Origin: Leptodontidium sp. MPI-SDFR-AT-0119
Taxonomy: Eukaryota; Ascomycota; Leotiomycetes; Helotiales; Leptodontidiaceae
DNA length: 64,000 nucleotides
Direction: 5' to 3'
Assembly: GCA_020726505.1 (NCBI GenBank)
Contig: JAHLEZ010000015.1
Coordinates: forward strand, 930,001 to 994,000
The notes beneath the pieces are model-generated. The model saw only the letters and a program-made list of their open reading frames with translations, searched no databases and had not been told where the DNA came from. Each line of letters starts with the position of its first letter. Positions within the stretch are counted from its first letter, which is position 1. Shown piece by piece: positions 33,285-45,796 of this stretch. The translations under genes were made by a program, and so were the position numbers.

Positions 33285-34430
33285 CTGAGCGAGAACGAGC
33301 GAGCGAGCAAGCAAGCGAGTGAGTGAGTGAGCAATTCATGAGAGAAGAAGACGAATATGATGTATATTTGACGTCCGTGTGTGTCTGTGTGTGATTAAGC
33401 CAGCACCGTACAAAAAAGCAAAGTCCTCGGCCAGATAGGGGAAACGGACAGGAATAGGGACAGGAGTTTTTACAGTTGTGTTTTTTCCTTGTATTTAGCG
33501 AGTCGAGTCGAGTTGGGCATTCCATTTTCTTTCTCTTTCTTCTTCTTCAGTTATAACAGACCTGACTGACAACCCTTCTACCTTTTTTTTACGTACCTTA
33601 CACCTTACACCTTATACTTTCATCGGTCTCGGTCTCGGCCTTGGTTTCGGTACACTTCCTTCTTTTTCCAGCGTTGCATCGTTTTTGCGCTTGTCTGGGC
33701 TTCTTTCTTCCTTCTACTTTTTTTTCGGTGGATATTTTGGGCTGTATGTAGAGAGACAAGACAGACTAGGGATTATTGACTTCTTTCCTTTTTCTTTTCT
33801 CTTTATTGAGTTTCTTTTGTATGTATGTGTGGGTTGAGTAACTATGGATGGGCTTGTTTGCATGGCATTGGCATGAGATGAGGGTATGATATGTTACTAT
33901 TGGAAGGGGAGGATTGGAGTGTACTGTAGATACCAAGCAGATGGGTGTGGAAAATACGATTGGTGGTTATAAATGGATACGGTGTGCACTTTACCCTGAG
34001 TTGAACTGAATTACAATGTGAAGCTTTCAATATGTGAACTGTCAAAGGCGAATGTGAAGTTTAAATGTACGGTAGTAACGAATCTGACCGAAGAGGCATG
34101 TAAACCCATACGTTCATCTAAGCATAACCATCGTATCACATCATATTATACAAAAACACTCCTCGCTTGCTGCATTAAATGTTAAAAAGTATGTAATGAT
34201 CGAATCCATAGCCAGGCGCGCTCCCCGAAAAACAAACCAAAAGTCCAGAAAGCCCAGTCCCTTCGCCTGCCCGCCTTGCTGTCTGCATATCAACCGAATA
34301 AAAGCAATGCAATAAAACATACGCCATCCCTCCCTTCAATACCATGCCATAGTAACAGCATACAGAAAGATACAAGCGCCTCCTCTCCTCCCCCTTCCTT
34401 TGGACCCCATTAACCCCATCAACCCCAACC
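33285..34430. terminator. 3' regions of convergent kinase and C2-domain genes
   Basis: About 1.1 kb between two convergent stops. It begins with a GAGC/GAGT tetranucleotide microsatellite (33288-33332) right after the kinase stop, followed by T-rich and TATG-rich stretches. No supported gene. Confidence 0.55.
33288..33332. repeat. Imperfect (GAGC/AAGC/GAGT)n tetranucleotide microsatellite
   Basis: GCGAGAACGAGCGAGCGAG followed by CAAGCAAGCGAGTGAGTGAG, about eleven units of a four-base repeat in the kinase 3' UTR. The copy number is probably variable between strains. Confidence 0.75.
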
Positions 34431-36247
34431 TTATGTACTACTACCACCCTCCCTCTCAGGTCTATCCCCCTCCGTCTCCCTCTCCTCCCTCTCCTTCCTC
34501 CCATGGCCACCAGGCATAAGGTCCCTAGCAGCTTTCTTCGGATCCTCAACAGCATCAAGGGCCCTCTGACGCCTCGACTTCTTCTCATGCCTATCCAGCG
34601 CCTCCTCATCACTACTACTAATCTCATCATCGCTATTCTGCACCATATGGATATTCCTCCCCTCCTTCTTCTTCCGCTCCCTCTGCTCGTCCTTCATCTT
34701 CGACAGCGCGTCGTCCGTGCATTCCATCGTGATGATATGCAGGCCGGGGAAGTTCTTCTTCAGGAACTCTTTCAGTTGCGGTAGCACCAAGCCTTTGGGC
34801 CGGTAGGTCCCGCTGTCGTTGTCGATTACTAGTTCGTAGCTGTGTGGGTTTTTAGGCGGTGCGGAATTTGGTGGTCCGCCTGGGAGGTCGCTATTAGGGT
34901 GTGTTTCTTGCTCTGGAGAGGTGGCTGATTTCTCTGGGTGTCGAAGGCGCCGGACGAAGAATTCGCCTGAGCAGGCTATGTAGATGTTCACATCGCTGTG
35001 CATGGTGTGTTTAGACAAGAGATCGATTCCGAACTCTTTGCCTGTTTCGGTGAAGCGGAGGAGACCGTCTAGGGTCAGAACATATGTAAAGATCCGGCCG
35101 CCTTCGTCGAAATGTACCATTTTGAGGAATTGGAGAGCTGCTTCTTCGGATTTGGGCTTTACGGTCCCGTACTCAGTGGTGTTACTGAAATTATAGACAG
35201 AGGCATGCTGGTGATGTAAGGCGTGGTTGAGGACTCGTCCTCGTAGTCCAGCTTTGGAGAACATGCCCTTGACGAATGGTTTAAACTCGACGAATCGGTG
35301 ATATAGTTCTGCTGGAACAGGACCTTCAAGTTGCAACTGGTTTGCTTGAAAACTATAACCTATTAGCATATCATTGAAAATGTGGCTAGCAAGACTCACT
35401 CGTATTTCTCGGTCTTGGGCTTATTTTCTCCTGATCCATCCGACTGTCCTTGCGAACTTCCAGGAGCTTTAGTACCTGCAATCCTCCCAATCATGGGGGA
35501 GTAATGCTTCACCCAGGACGTCAATCCAACCGTATACATACGTCCATGGGGCTTCTCTGATTCTCCGAGCAATTCCGCACTTAACCAAAGATTCCCACTC
35601 ATCTTGACATCGCTGAGCATCACAGCACAGCTCCGAATAAGATATGCCCTCTTGCTCGCCATGCGCTTCTTGATATCAAAACTCTCATCCTTAATGCCCT
35701 GCCAGTCTGGGCCAATGCGATTGACATAGACCGTCACATTCCCCAATCGATCGTCATGATCCGAGGCGTCTTCATCGTATAGCCTGCACTTCAAGCGGAA
35801 GCCACTCGAGGGTATGCCCGCCACAATCCACTCTGTGTCCCACACTGGATCTGTATTCTTATGTACGGTGGGTGTCCTAATAATCATGTCCGGGTCTTCC
35901 TTGTGCCTCTTCGGGAGCGCAGAGGTCAAAGTCGCATGAACGTACGGATCCGACGATCGCGAGTTCAGATCAGAAACCGGGAGGTTCTTCGCGCGGTGGA
36001 AGGTGAATTTGATCGTGTAGCCATCTGGCGCAGAGGGGATCGGAGTCGCATCGAATCCTCCTGGTGGATTGGCCTTCAATCGCAGCTTCTCCTGCTTCTT
36101 CGTCATCTTATCTTTCAGCTTGTGTTGATGCTCTGGCTGCTGCTGCTTCTCGGGATCTTTCTTCCCTTCATCCCCATTCTGCTGATTGTTCGTGTCGGTA
36201 CCGTTGCTCTGGCCGTTGAGCGGGGCATCGTCCTTCTCGTCAGACAT
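34431..36247 (-). CDS. C2-domain protein, conserved in filamentous fungi
   Basis: Exons (reverse): 35400-36247 and 34431-35352; 589 residues. The N-terminal 70 residues are polar, Gln/Lys-rich and disordered. A C2 domain follows (about 70-200): GYTIKFTFHRAKNLPVSDLN, SSDPYVHATL, then KNTDPVWDTEW and CRLYDEDASDHDDRLGNV; the Asp residues fit a calcium-dependent phospholipid-binding loop set. The second half has PVPAELYHRFVEFKPFVKGMF and RVLNHALHHQHASVYNFSNT, conserved but of unknown function, then a segment predicted to be folded up to YRPKGLVLPQLKEFL. The C-terminus is highly charged (SSSDEEALDRHEKKSRRQRA). The 47-nt intron restores EKYDFQANQL. Likely binds membranes in a calcium-dependent manner; the biological role is unknown. 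Confidence 0.88.
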
Positions 36248-37746
36248 TGTGGACGGGATATGTGGTTATTTATTCTGTATTGCTGGATAGACTTTCGGCT
36301 TCTGATGAGGTCTTGGAGAAAGCTGGGCGTACGCAAACCCAAGGGAACACGGCCAATGAAGTAGAATCAGCAGGAAGAAGTTCTCTGGCGCGTGAGATTG
36401 GAAGTCTGCCTCTGATTCCGCAATTCAATGCTTGTCGTCGCCTTATCAGGTCGAGGATGGACGGCTATGCAATATGGCAGACCCACAACGGTTGCGACGG
36501 CAGCTGTTGAAGGCTGGACTCGAACGCTGCTTGCTGAAGAGAGAGGGGAGAAACAAGCATTGCCAAGAGGAGGATGCCAAAAAGCTTGGCCACGAACGCT
36601 GCTCTTGATATGGGCCACCAGAGGACGGCTCGAGTGGAATAGACGCAGATGCGAACGCCCCAAGCCATCGGCGATTCTAATTGTAGGCTAACAGACCTTT
36701 GGGGGTTCTTTGGGCGTTGGAAGTTTCCTTCCCCCGCAAGTAATAATTACGGTGCAAAACTTGGAAGTTGGCCTGTCGGCCTTGGGTGATCAGGGTTGCT
36801 CGACGTCACGATGCATGAACGAACATAGAGACTCGAGTGGTCCGTGAGGACTCCATCCGAAGAAACACACTTTATACGGACTCAATCTGCCGATATCCGT
36901 CTCGATTAATAACATGTGAAATGTCTTTTTAAGCGAAGATACAACACAAACGTAATAACCTGGAATGAGAGCAAAATCTCAAAGGATGGCAAATATCCCA
37001 AGTCAAGCCTAACAAATCGAGGGAGCCATGGGAGCAGATCTCTACCCGGGCAAGCCTTCAAATATCACCTTGAACGGACCATAGCTTTCATACCTACGTA
37101 TATGTCCATAAACTGCTATAAATATTGAGATCCTCTTGGTGGCTTTTCATTATGTAAATGTGATTGAGAGTGCTGTGGACTTCTTATTATTTTAGAAAGA
37201 CCCTCTAAGGAATTAAGCAAAGCGAATTGACATCGCCTTAGCCACAACCTGATGTTAACTATTGCAGGCCATCTGGGCCCCCTTAGTAAGGTAACGAAAA
37301 GTGCACAGAACTTTCAATCAACACTTGAAGTGTAAAGAGACTCTGTAGGAGGATGTGGAGAAGATTGGACCCGTACCGGGCTATCTCACTTCTGCTGAAA
37401 TGTCACCAAAGCACATGGGGGCTTCCAACACTGCGTGATTATATCTGTACAATCATGATAAACATTCCGGTTTCCAATATCCAGAGCCAGAGCTTCTGCC
37501 CCTTCGTAGAAGTCCCCAGCCATTAGTATATTATTATCCATCCGACTTTCCAACCCGGATTGTTTTATAACAATCTCTCTTGGGCGTGCGCGCCTCCAAA
37601 CGTCATACCCTTTCATAATCTCATGCCCTCGTCCAAGCATGCTGCCAGATACTCAAACACAACGCCAAAACAATGCAGAATTTTTCCCCATGGTATCTCA
37701 GATCATCCATCATTAAAGCCGCCTATACCGCTCCTATACCGCTCTT
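36248..37746. other. Intergenic: C2-gene promoter and ArfGAP 3' region
   Basis: About 1.5 kb between two genes reading leftwards. Open frames on both strands at 36,250-36,690 overlap one another and have no domain. I see no RNA gene or repeat. Confidence 0.5.
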
Positions 37747-40700
37747 CTACCGCTCAGGTATCGGTGCCTTTGCGAGACGTCCTCCAGCACTGACCCGCTT
37801 TTGCAGTCGTGCCTCACGGTCCTTCTGAGCCCTCTCAGTTGCGTTACCAACTGGTAATGAGCCCAATGTATCACTACCAGAACCTCCTCGACCACTCTTT
37901 TGCTCGATGTAGAGAGCAGCACTTCTACTCAGCGGGAACGCAGGTAGAGTGCTTGGAATCTCAGCTCCGTTCTGGACCAGCATTTCCGCAATTGGGAAGG
38001 CTACAACCTTTGCGGAGGTATCTGGTCTCGTGGGTGAAGCTACAGGCGATGGTGAAGCGGGATCCGCAGCTGCAAGTGCCAAAAATACTGAATGGGTCCC
38101 TCTTGACTTGTCCAGAACATTGGGATTTGCCTTCAAGGCCAAGGCGTAGATGACTTGTTGGATGTCGTTTTTCTTGACAGCAGCCAGAAGCGTCTCATCT
38201 GCAGTGCCATATCTTGATAGAGTAGACGAGATCGGTTCAACGTAGGCCCTGTCGACGTACTTGGCAGTAATGAACCTCAGTCTCTCTTCTCGTGTAGCCT
38301 GTGGTGATGGCTTGGTTGACTGGTCCAATCTTGCTTCCCAGACCATGTTGGAGACCCGATTGCCGACAAGGAGAAGTAGCTCAACAATATCCGTTGTGAA
38401 CGAGTTGATGTCGAGAGTGAGTGATCGGACTTTGCTGATGTGCGTGCCTAGCGATCGATGTATACCACTACACTCAATACATAGAATGATCGCGAGGTTG
38501 ATCGATACCCACTCCGTCTTGATACCAGAGCCGCAGTCAGCGCACCAACAATTTCCTTGGTCGGCCTCCCGTAATACCTGCAGCAATTTGTCTGGACTCT
38601 CGTCAAATCCACTACTTCCTTGGCGATGGTAAGCTGGTCTGGCACCAACAGTCGTTCGTCTGAAAACACCGTTGTTTGCAGCCGCGGAATTCTGTGAGGC
38701 AGCATGGCTATGTCCATAGTTCATAGAAGAGCTCTTTCCGGTCAAAATCGAGCCGATATCTCGTCGGATTGAGTGCGATTCTGGCTGCTTAGATGGGGTG
38801 TCCCGCATGTCTCTACCTTCCACTGCGCTTTGGATGGCATTATTGATGGCTGAAATCCAGTTGTTCATGTCGTCCTCGGATGTTGCTTGATATACTCGCT
38901 TGTATTGAGGAGTGATGACCTCGAAGCAGAATCTTCGCTCGGCATTACGCGCCTCCCTGACAGAGGCCATCCGAAGATCAATAGGCTCCATGTGTAAATC
39001 CAGCTTCTGCTTCCAGTTGCTGTACTCAGAGACCTTCCCAGCATCGAGCACAATCCAGAACCTATAATTTTGTCAGTGAAGTCGTCTCAAATTCCTCGCT
39101 AATGACTTACTTGTGCCAAGCCTGCTTGTTTAATCCTCTTGGGTCAACATGGCTACCAGGCTTGCTGAGAGCCCACAAGAGTCCTTCTTTACGTTGAGTC
39201 CCATTGGAGTTCGAAACAAGATTGTGGTCTTTCTCTTCCAAATCACGTATACCCCGGAATTTCGAGTTTGGTCCTGGGCTTCCAACAGATCCAACAACAG
39301 ACGAAAGGCTTCCTGGTGATCTTGAAAACTCGGTGGTCTGAGATCCATTAAGCGCATGTGACATTGAGGTCCCATTAGTAGGTACTTGTCTCAAAGTTGT
39401 TGTTGTACTGTCAGATCGGCCAAGCTCCGAGTCAGAAATGTATGCGCCGCTTGGATTGGTAGTAGAATGAGAGGTCTGCGGTGGAATCATGACAGCAGGG
39501 ACCGTGTCAGGCTCAACATAGGTAACCGTGCTCTTCTCGAGATTCCGTCGCTTCTCTTCTCGCTCGGTGCGTTGGTATTGGAACTCTTTGTCGGCAACTT
39601 GGACTTCCGCATTCAAAGCATCCAACTGGGGGAGCATCTCCTCGACCTTCTTTGCAGTCACAAGGTAGCTCTTGGTCTGGGCTGCAGCATACTTAGTCAA
39701 ATGCGACAAAACTTCCTGCTCTTTGCGGCCACCATGAAGGTCCTGCATGAAAGAAGAGTAGTCAAATCGCTTCAACTCGAAGTTCCGGCGTTTGGTCTGG
39801 TACTTCGTATCACTTTCTGCTCTCTTCTTCTGTTTCAAGGAATCCTGTCGTTGGCCAAGATAACGAGACACATATGCGTAATAATCCTTGCTCTCCTCTT
39901 CGAAGTCTCTCTTCTTCGATTCAGCCTGCTTGATGTCGATATTGTACAACTTTGTCAGGGGATCGATGATGATTTTCTGCAAATTCGTTGTATTCTGCTT
40001 CTCGTAGCCCAGAATTTCCCGAGCGATCTTGTCGAAGTAATGCTCCAATGCTGGCTGAACTGCATTGGCATTCGATGAAGAGGCTTCCCTAAGAGCTTCC
40101 ATAAAGCCTGCAATCGCATCATTGCACTCGATCTGTGCCATATGAGCAGCTTCTGCCTTTTTCAAGACCTTCTTCATGCGCTGTCTCATGCTACCAGTCT
40201 TTTGCTCGAGAGCTTTCATAGTAGCTCTGAAGAGGGGGCCGTCTTCCGTTGCACTCATATCCTCTCCAGGGCGCTGGCAAGAGACATCGACCTTGACCAA
40301 ATCTTTTTGAGGCATCAAAGGGTTTCCTGTGCTTTCGTACGGAGCAGTGACGTTTGGAGAATTGGGCTCATCATAATCGCGGGTATCTGTACCACTAATT
40401 CGAGAGTCCATTGACTGTGAAGAAGGAAGTCGTAATTTCGGTGGAGGTACGAGATTGAACGGGGGCGAAGGAGAATTTGGCTGGCTCAAGTAGCCTTGGT
40501 TATCTAAATCTGCATTAGTATATATAACAGTCGGTCCTGAGACTGGCAGCATACTTGAAACCCAGAACGAGAAGCTTGCAAGAGTAACCAGGCGATGTGC
40601 TCGAGGATCATACTCAACGAACTTCAAAGTATTAGCAAAAGTACCCAGTATTCCAAGATCGCACTGGACGTACACTGCAGCTGTTTCTCCAGCCACCTTT

Positions 40701-41399
40701 TTCGACTTCTGTTTTTTTTGGTGCCCGCCAGGACCACGACCATTCAAAAGAAACTGACTGGCTTCCACCAGTCGCAAAGTCTCCCACCAACTGTACATTC
40801 GCATTCTTATGGAGATTCGGATCGGCATGGAATTCTCGAGTTACCAGAGTTTCAACTTCATTGCTGGTAGAGGCGTGAACGTAAGTGAGCCCAACGATAG
40901 CTGTTTCTGCAAGGCTACCAGTATCCTGTGTACCACCATTGGCCGCAGCTATGACCTGCTGCGTCTGCCGGACCACGAAAGTAAATTTGAAGGTAAGCTC
41001 GTCGTCATTGCTGATCTTAAGTATGAAGTTCGGGGAGGGGGCGGTTAATGTTTCGGGGTCCTGGACGCAAGGAAATAAGTCAGTGTTTGCTTGATTGTAG
41101 AGTTGCACCGCACATGCTATGCTGGACGTCCTTATCATACCTGGACAAATTCCACGACGCTGTTATCTCCAAGATCTCTTGATGCAGACACCTTTGTCGC
41201 TGGAAATGCGTTTGGCACTACTTTGAGGATGGCTTGACCGCGAGACTTTGTAACGATAAGGGACGAAATTGATACTATGCGAACACACATCAGCACATCT
41301 CTCTGCAGTATTCTTCCCTCTTCGGATATACACACATCGAGTCTGGTCTCTGAGATAGAGCGCTGCGCCGTCGTCTGGTCTGCTACTGACATTCCCCAT
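37747..41399 (-). CDS. BAR-PH-ArfGAP protein (Age1 / Cnt-type Arf GTPase-activating protein)
   Basis: Stimulates GTP hydrolysis by Arf GTPases in vesicle traffic. Exons (reverse): 41336-41399, 41141-41274, 40674-41060, 40555-40621, 39111-40509, 37747-39061; 1,121 residues. MGNVSSRP is a good N-myristoylation signal (Gly2, Ser6). A BAR-like coiled domain spans about 255-500 (FRATMKALEQKTGSMRQRMKK ... HFDKIAREILGYEK). The PH domain, about 655-775, includes NKQAWHKFWIVLDAGKVSEY and ends NNWISAINNAIQ. The ArfGAP zinc finger (about 835-960) is CADC-x17-CIEC followed by SGIHRSLG, with the arginine finger in SGIHR. The spacer is 17 residues, one longer than the common 16. An ankyrin-like C-terminal part follows (ETLLAAVKKNDIQQVIYALALKANPN). 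The donor GTACGT at 40668-40673 was chosen because it restores WRNSCSFVEYDPRAH. The 45-nt intron at 40510-40554 is in frame and stop-free. Confidence 0.93.
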
Positions 41400-42687
41400 C
41401 TTCCCCACCAAGGCTCAGGATGAACAATGGCTCTTGCTCTGACAATGCAGTCGGGCGCGGTCCAAGAGATGATCTAGGGCATCTAGGTGAATGCTGGAAT
41501 GATGCTTATCCAAAGAACAAATGCGGGTTGGTGATGGATGTGGGTGGGTGTAAAGGGAGGAGGCCTTCGTCGTTTGGGGAGGCGCGGTCCAGGTTCAATT
41601 ACCTACCTTAGTTCGACGGGTTGGGGAAGCAGCAAACGTTTCAGAGGCGGGGTGATAATTTAGAATGCACGGCCGCCCCAAGATAGACTTGTGATGCAGG
41701 AGGTCTTTTTAAGGCGCGAGACTTTCCAGGGACCTGCTCTAGCATGCTGAAATCCACCTCCCGCTGACGTACATTTCGCCCTCCCCCTTCTATTCGCCCG
41801 TGACTGTTCCCCTTGGTTGGTTGGGCGTGGGCGTGGTTGTGGTCACTGTTGCCCGAGTCACTGGCCTATCCAGCGACTGGTCACTTGGCTATCTCGGAAA
41901 TACCCAGCTAGTCATTTATAGACATTTGAGATGTCGAGTCATTATTAAGAGACACTTTCTGGGGAGTCATGCATAGAGAGATTTGGAAATACCCTCTTCT
42001 TGCTCTGGTCACTGGCTTATTAACACGGACGTGCTGTACAAGATCTATTTGGTCATTCGGATATTGTCCGTTGGTATCGAAACAAATTCCTGGCTTCAAA
42101 ATACCATTTCCTCCAATGGGATCCCGCTATTTTTGAACCTCTGCAGCGTCCGCACACATGGAGGCAAAGATATCTCAAAGACAGAACTCCTAGCACAAAT
42201 CCACCAATTATCTTATTCATTTTCAAGTCTTTTCAACTCACACCAGGCAACTCGGCAGTCTGACAATTCCCGCAAAGCTGGGAACCACGGATACTAGTCG
42301 ATCATCTGTCAGGGCAAATCGAGGCGCTGACATCGATCATGAGGCTGAATTCCCGAGAAGCCCGATGATACAGTAGATAGATAGTCTTGTAAGCTGAGGT
42401 CATTTACACAAACACTTCTACGACATATTGCTACATCATGCCGTGCCCCTCGATTCTAACAGTCAAGATGTACCTCGCCATCCCGCTCTGGTTCGTTAGC
42501 TCTTCAAGCCCCAATCGATAAGCCGTCGAAGAAGCAAAGCCTCGGCCTCGGCAACGGCCGACTCCCTCCAGATGTCTCAGCCTTCGCTCAGGGCTCGAGG
42601 TATGGGGAATCAACTCCAGGGGAATGAAATCAAAGTTTCTCTTCTCTTAAACTTCAACGAGGGTATGTTCAGTAATCGCGCATTACA
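41400..42687. promoter_or_regulatory. Divergent intergenic region ArfGAP / thioesterase
   Basis: About 1.3 kb between two head-to-head starts. It holds a short GATA run near 42,375 (GTAGATAGATAG) and several short open frames with no domain. No supported gene. Confidence 0.5.
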
Positions 42688-44015
42688 ATGACTACTTCTA
42701 CCCAAGAAGTGTCCTTTGCGGATGCTACAGCCGTGAAAGCCCTCTCTTCACATACCTACGAGGCAAACTTCCCAGATGATTGGTGTATAGGCTCAGGTAA
42801 GATCTCTGTTCCGTTTGTTGCTGTTTGCTTTTCTTGTGACATTCAATCTGAACTCTGGAGTTATTCGGTCTTACTTCACCCTGGGTGCTTGGTTACTGCA
42901 GCTGAAAGTTAAAGAGCAAGTGCTCTGACACCACTGTTATCCCCGTACAGTCAATAATGCAGTGTGTGTGAACAGCAGAGAGTATATTTTTCGTAATGGC
43001 ACCCTTAAGGCCATGTTTGTTTCAAGCTTTATATCTTTTTGTATGCTCTGTGTTATTGCGAGTATATTCCGTACCGTATCTTAAGCCTTTTCGGGCCCAA
43101 AGGCTCCTTGTAACCGCTCTGAAGTCCATTAAATTGTTCCTTAAGTGAGAACATTGGAAGCTAACAACCCCAGTTCCTCACGGAGGTTTCGTAACATCAG
43201 TCTTCCTCCAAGTAGCAACCACACACTTCAACACTACACTTTCCGCTCAAAAGCAACCTCACACCATCGGCCTACACTTGGATTTCCTCCGACGAACACA
43301 AGGAGGTCCCGCGATCTTCACAGTTCAAGACACCAAACTGGGTCGCCAAACGTCAATAATCCACATCACGCTCACTCAAGATGGCCGACAAGAAGTCGTT
43401 GGGTCCCTCACGCAAAGCAACATTCACGCCGAGTCTGGCATCTCCTTCGACACCGGCTTTTCCCTCTCTCCAGCACCTCTCCCCGTAGACTTAGCGAAGT
43501 TAAACGAGGACACAGACGAGAACTGGATGAAAGCAGGACCCATGCCGTTCTCTGCGTTCCGCAAAGCGACCAAGAAGACGCAGTTCTACCTCCCGCGCAA
43601 AGAGCAAAAGAATCGGAGCTGGTCTGATCAGTACATACGACTTGCTAGTGGGGAGAAGTGGACGAATGAGTCGATCGGGTATGTGGTTGATATGTTCCGG
43701 ATGCCTGTAGAGAGCCATCTGCAACTTGAGGCTGCGGAGAAGAAATCTGCTGGGGAAGGTAACGGCGAGACGAGGAAGTTCTGGTATCCGACTGTACTGT
43801 TGAATTTGGATGTTAAGAAAGCCTTGCCAGAGGAGGGTGTTGAGTGGTTGTTTTCAAGGACCACGGCTAAGCAGGTCAAGAATGGGAGGATGGATTTGGA
43901 GATTGTGGTGGTAGATGAACATGGTGATATTGTAGCGCTAAGTCATCACGTTGCATTGGCGGTTAGTGCCGAGAGGAATCTTGCGAAGAGGGTTACTGGA
44001 AGCAGCAAGATGTAG
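42688..44015 (+). CDS. Acyl-CoA thioesterase-like protein (double hot-dog, 4HBT-like)
   Basis: Exons 42688-42796 and 43174-44015; 316 residues. The N-terminus SSHTYEANFPDDWCIGSVPHGGFVTS is the typical first hot-dog segment, with the HGG turn seen in this thioesterase-like superfamily. HLDFLRRTQGGPAIFTVQDTKLGRQTSIIHITLTQDG fits the central helix and strands of the first fold. The C-terminal half (VEWLFSRTTAKQVKNGRMDLEIVVVDEHGDIVALSHHVAL) is the second hot-dog. Members hydrolyse acyl-CoA or act in fatty-acid metabolism, but many fungal ones are uncharacterised, so the substrate is open. The intron is 377 nt, far longer than the others in the window; its ends are a good GTAAGA donor and a CTAACAACCCCAG branch-acceptor. 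I find no peroxisomal signal at the C-terminus (GSSKM). Confidence 0.86.
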
Positions 44016-44743
44016 AAGGTGGAGGTAGATATTTCATGATGCAGTCGTTAGGATGGTTGCTGGTTGTTGCTACAGTAGATGTGAAAGAAGGAACATTAGA
44101 TAGACCCAGCAAATGATTAACAAAGTCGTAGAACAAGAGGAGAATGGGAGGATTGGCCGAGTACTTGCAAAGACTTAGGACGCTGATATAAAAAAGAAAT
44201 AGGTCATGTGACCATTATCACGTGGGCCTAGGTAGTTGATACTTGTCTCTCGCGCCCCTCAAAATTCCCTACAAAAAGAAAACCAAGGGAGTTGATTACT
44301 GCTACGAAAGGAGGAAAGATAAATTCACATCAACAAGGAAGATTAATGAGGGTTATGGGTATGCTCAGTGACATTTCTCCTGAATAATCTTCCACCAAAC
44401 TACGCCGACAGGTCAAACCAGCGCAACGCAAAAGCTCCTTTGGAGCAAGACAAGAGCACGCGTTCTAAGAATCGCAGTCTATGATGAAAGGAAAGGCCCT
44501 CATTCTTCCATTAATCCCCGTGCACGCCCGCCTCCCCAATCATGCCATGCCTATTAGCCATCGAGTGGTACTGCGGGAGCCTGGTGGAGATAGATGTCCA
44601 TCCTGTGATCTGTAGGTGCCGCGTACTGTGTGTCCGAGTTGGCTCTGGTTGTTCTGAGGCCGATGTAAGGCTCTGTGCGTGTTGCCGGCGGGGGTATATC
44701 TGGAAAGAGGTGCTTGTTGCAACACTGCAAACTTTGGACCGCT
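44016..44743. terminator. 3' regions of convergent thioesterase and eIF3j genes
   Basis: 728 bases between two convergent stop codons. Short frames on both strands have no domain. No repeat or RNA gene seen. Confidence 0.5.
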
Positions 44744-45796
44744 TCACATGAAATCATCACTATCAAATGTTAGCAAAGATCCAGTAGATCCGTCATGTCT
44801 GCACTTACTCTCCAAAGTCATCGTCATAAGCTTGCGTATCGGCGACAGCAGAGACGTTTCTGCTGGCAACCAACGCAACCTTAGTCTTCTGAGCCTTGCT
44901 CTTCTTGCCACCCTTCTCAGCATTCTTCTCCTCCTTCATCTTCTCGTTGCCCAAAGCAGTCAGGGTGCTAGAAATCTTCTTGATCTGATCACTAGGAAGG
45001 TCCTTGGCGAGCTGCTTGGTGAACTCCTGAAGGAAGATGACATATTGAGCCTTCTTGTTGTTGTTGGAGATTACAGGGACGAGGGTGTCGCGAAGTTTCT
45101 CGAATTGCAACTTCGTCTTGGGGTCGAAGAGTGGGAGAGCGGTCAAGTCGACGGTTGCGGTAGGGTTCTTGGAGTCGATCACAACAGCATTTGCGGCAGT
45201 GGTGGCCTTGCGTGAGTTGCTGATACCGATGTTACCGAACAGATCCTCGGCGTGCTTCAGGTCGGATTCCTGCTCAGTTCGTCGAAGTCGCTCGCGTCGC
45301 GCAGACTCGTCTTCCTCGCTGCTCTCCTCATCACTCTCCTCGGCAAGTCTTCGTGCCTTCTCAGCCTGCTTCTCTGCGATACGTTGTGCCTTGCTCTTCT
45401 TGTTCGCGGCAGCCTCAGCGTCAGCTTTGGCCTTTCGCTCAGCAGCAACCTTTGCCTTCTCGCGCTCGACTTCCGAGTCCTCCGCAGCGTCCCAGCTGTC
45501 TAGCACATCGCTATCATCTTCTTCGTCATCGAACTTTCTTCGTGTAGACACGGCGGCTTGTGGTGGCGAGGAGGGAGGGGTCGAACTGTCCTCTTCTTCA
45601 TCTGCTCGGTTGAATAGCGGTCAGTCAGGTGTGCCGTTAAATATCATCACTGTGCATAGTCTCCTGCAGGGTCGATCTTAAGACCACACCAAGCTGATTC
45701 CATCACGAAATGAAACGTGTTGTTGTAGAAACAAGCGTGGCGGGCGCAATATGACGCGTGAAATGAGAAAGGCCACTTACCCCACTTGTCAGGCAT
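44744..45796 (-). CDS. hcr1: Translation initiation factor eIF3 subunit j (HCR1)
   Basis: Loosely bound eIF3 subunit that acts at the ribosomal decoding site in initiation and recycling. Exons (reverse): 45781-45796, 44809-45601, 44744-44759; 274 residues (yeast Hcr1 is 265). The protein begins MPDKWDEEEDSS, continues with FDDEEDDSDVLDSWDAAEDSE and a long Lys/Glu/Ala coiled-coil, and has the conserved block TALPLFDPKTKLQFEKLRDTL. The C-terminus after splicing is AYDDDFGDDDFM, the family signature; without the last intron the frame would stop at FGE. The first and last coding exons are both 16 nt. The first intron is 179 nt, longer than usual. Identity is firm; the tiny exons are well supported by the terminal motifs. 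Confidence 0.95.

Noticed and set aside
33288..33332. GAGC/GAGT array considered as a CRISPR-like or regulatory repeat
   Set aside because: It is a simple four-base microsatellite with no spacers, in a 3' UTR.
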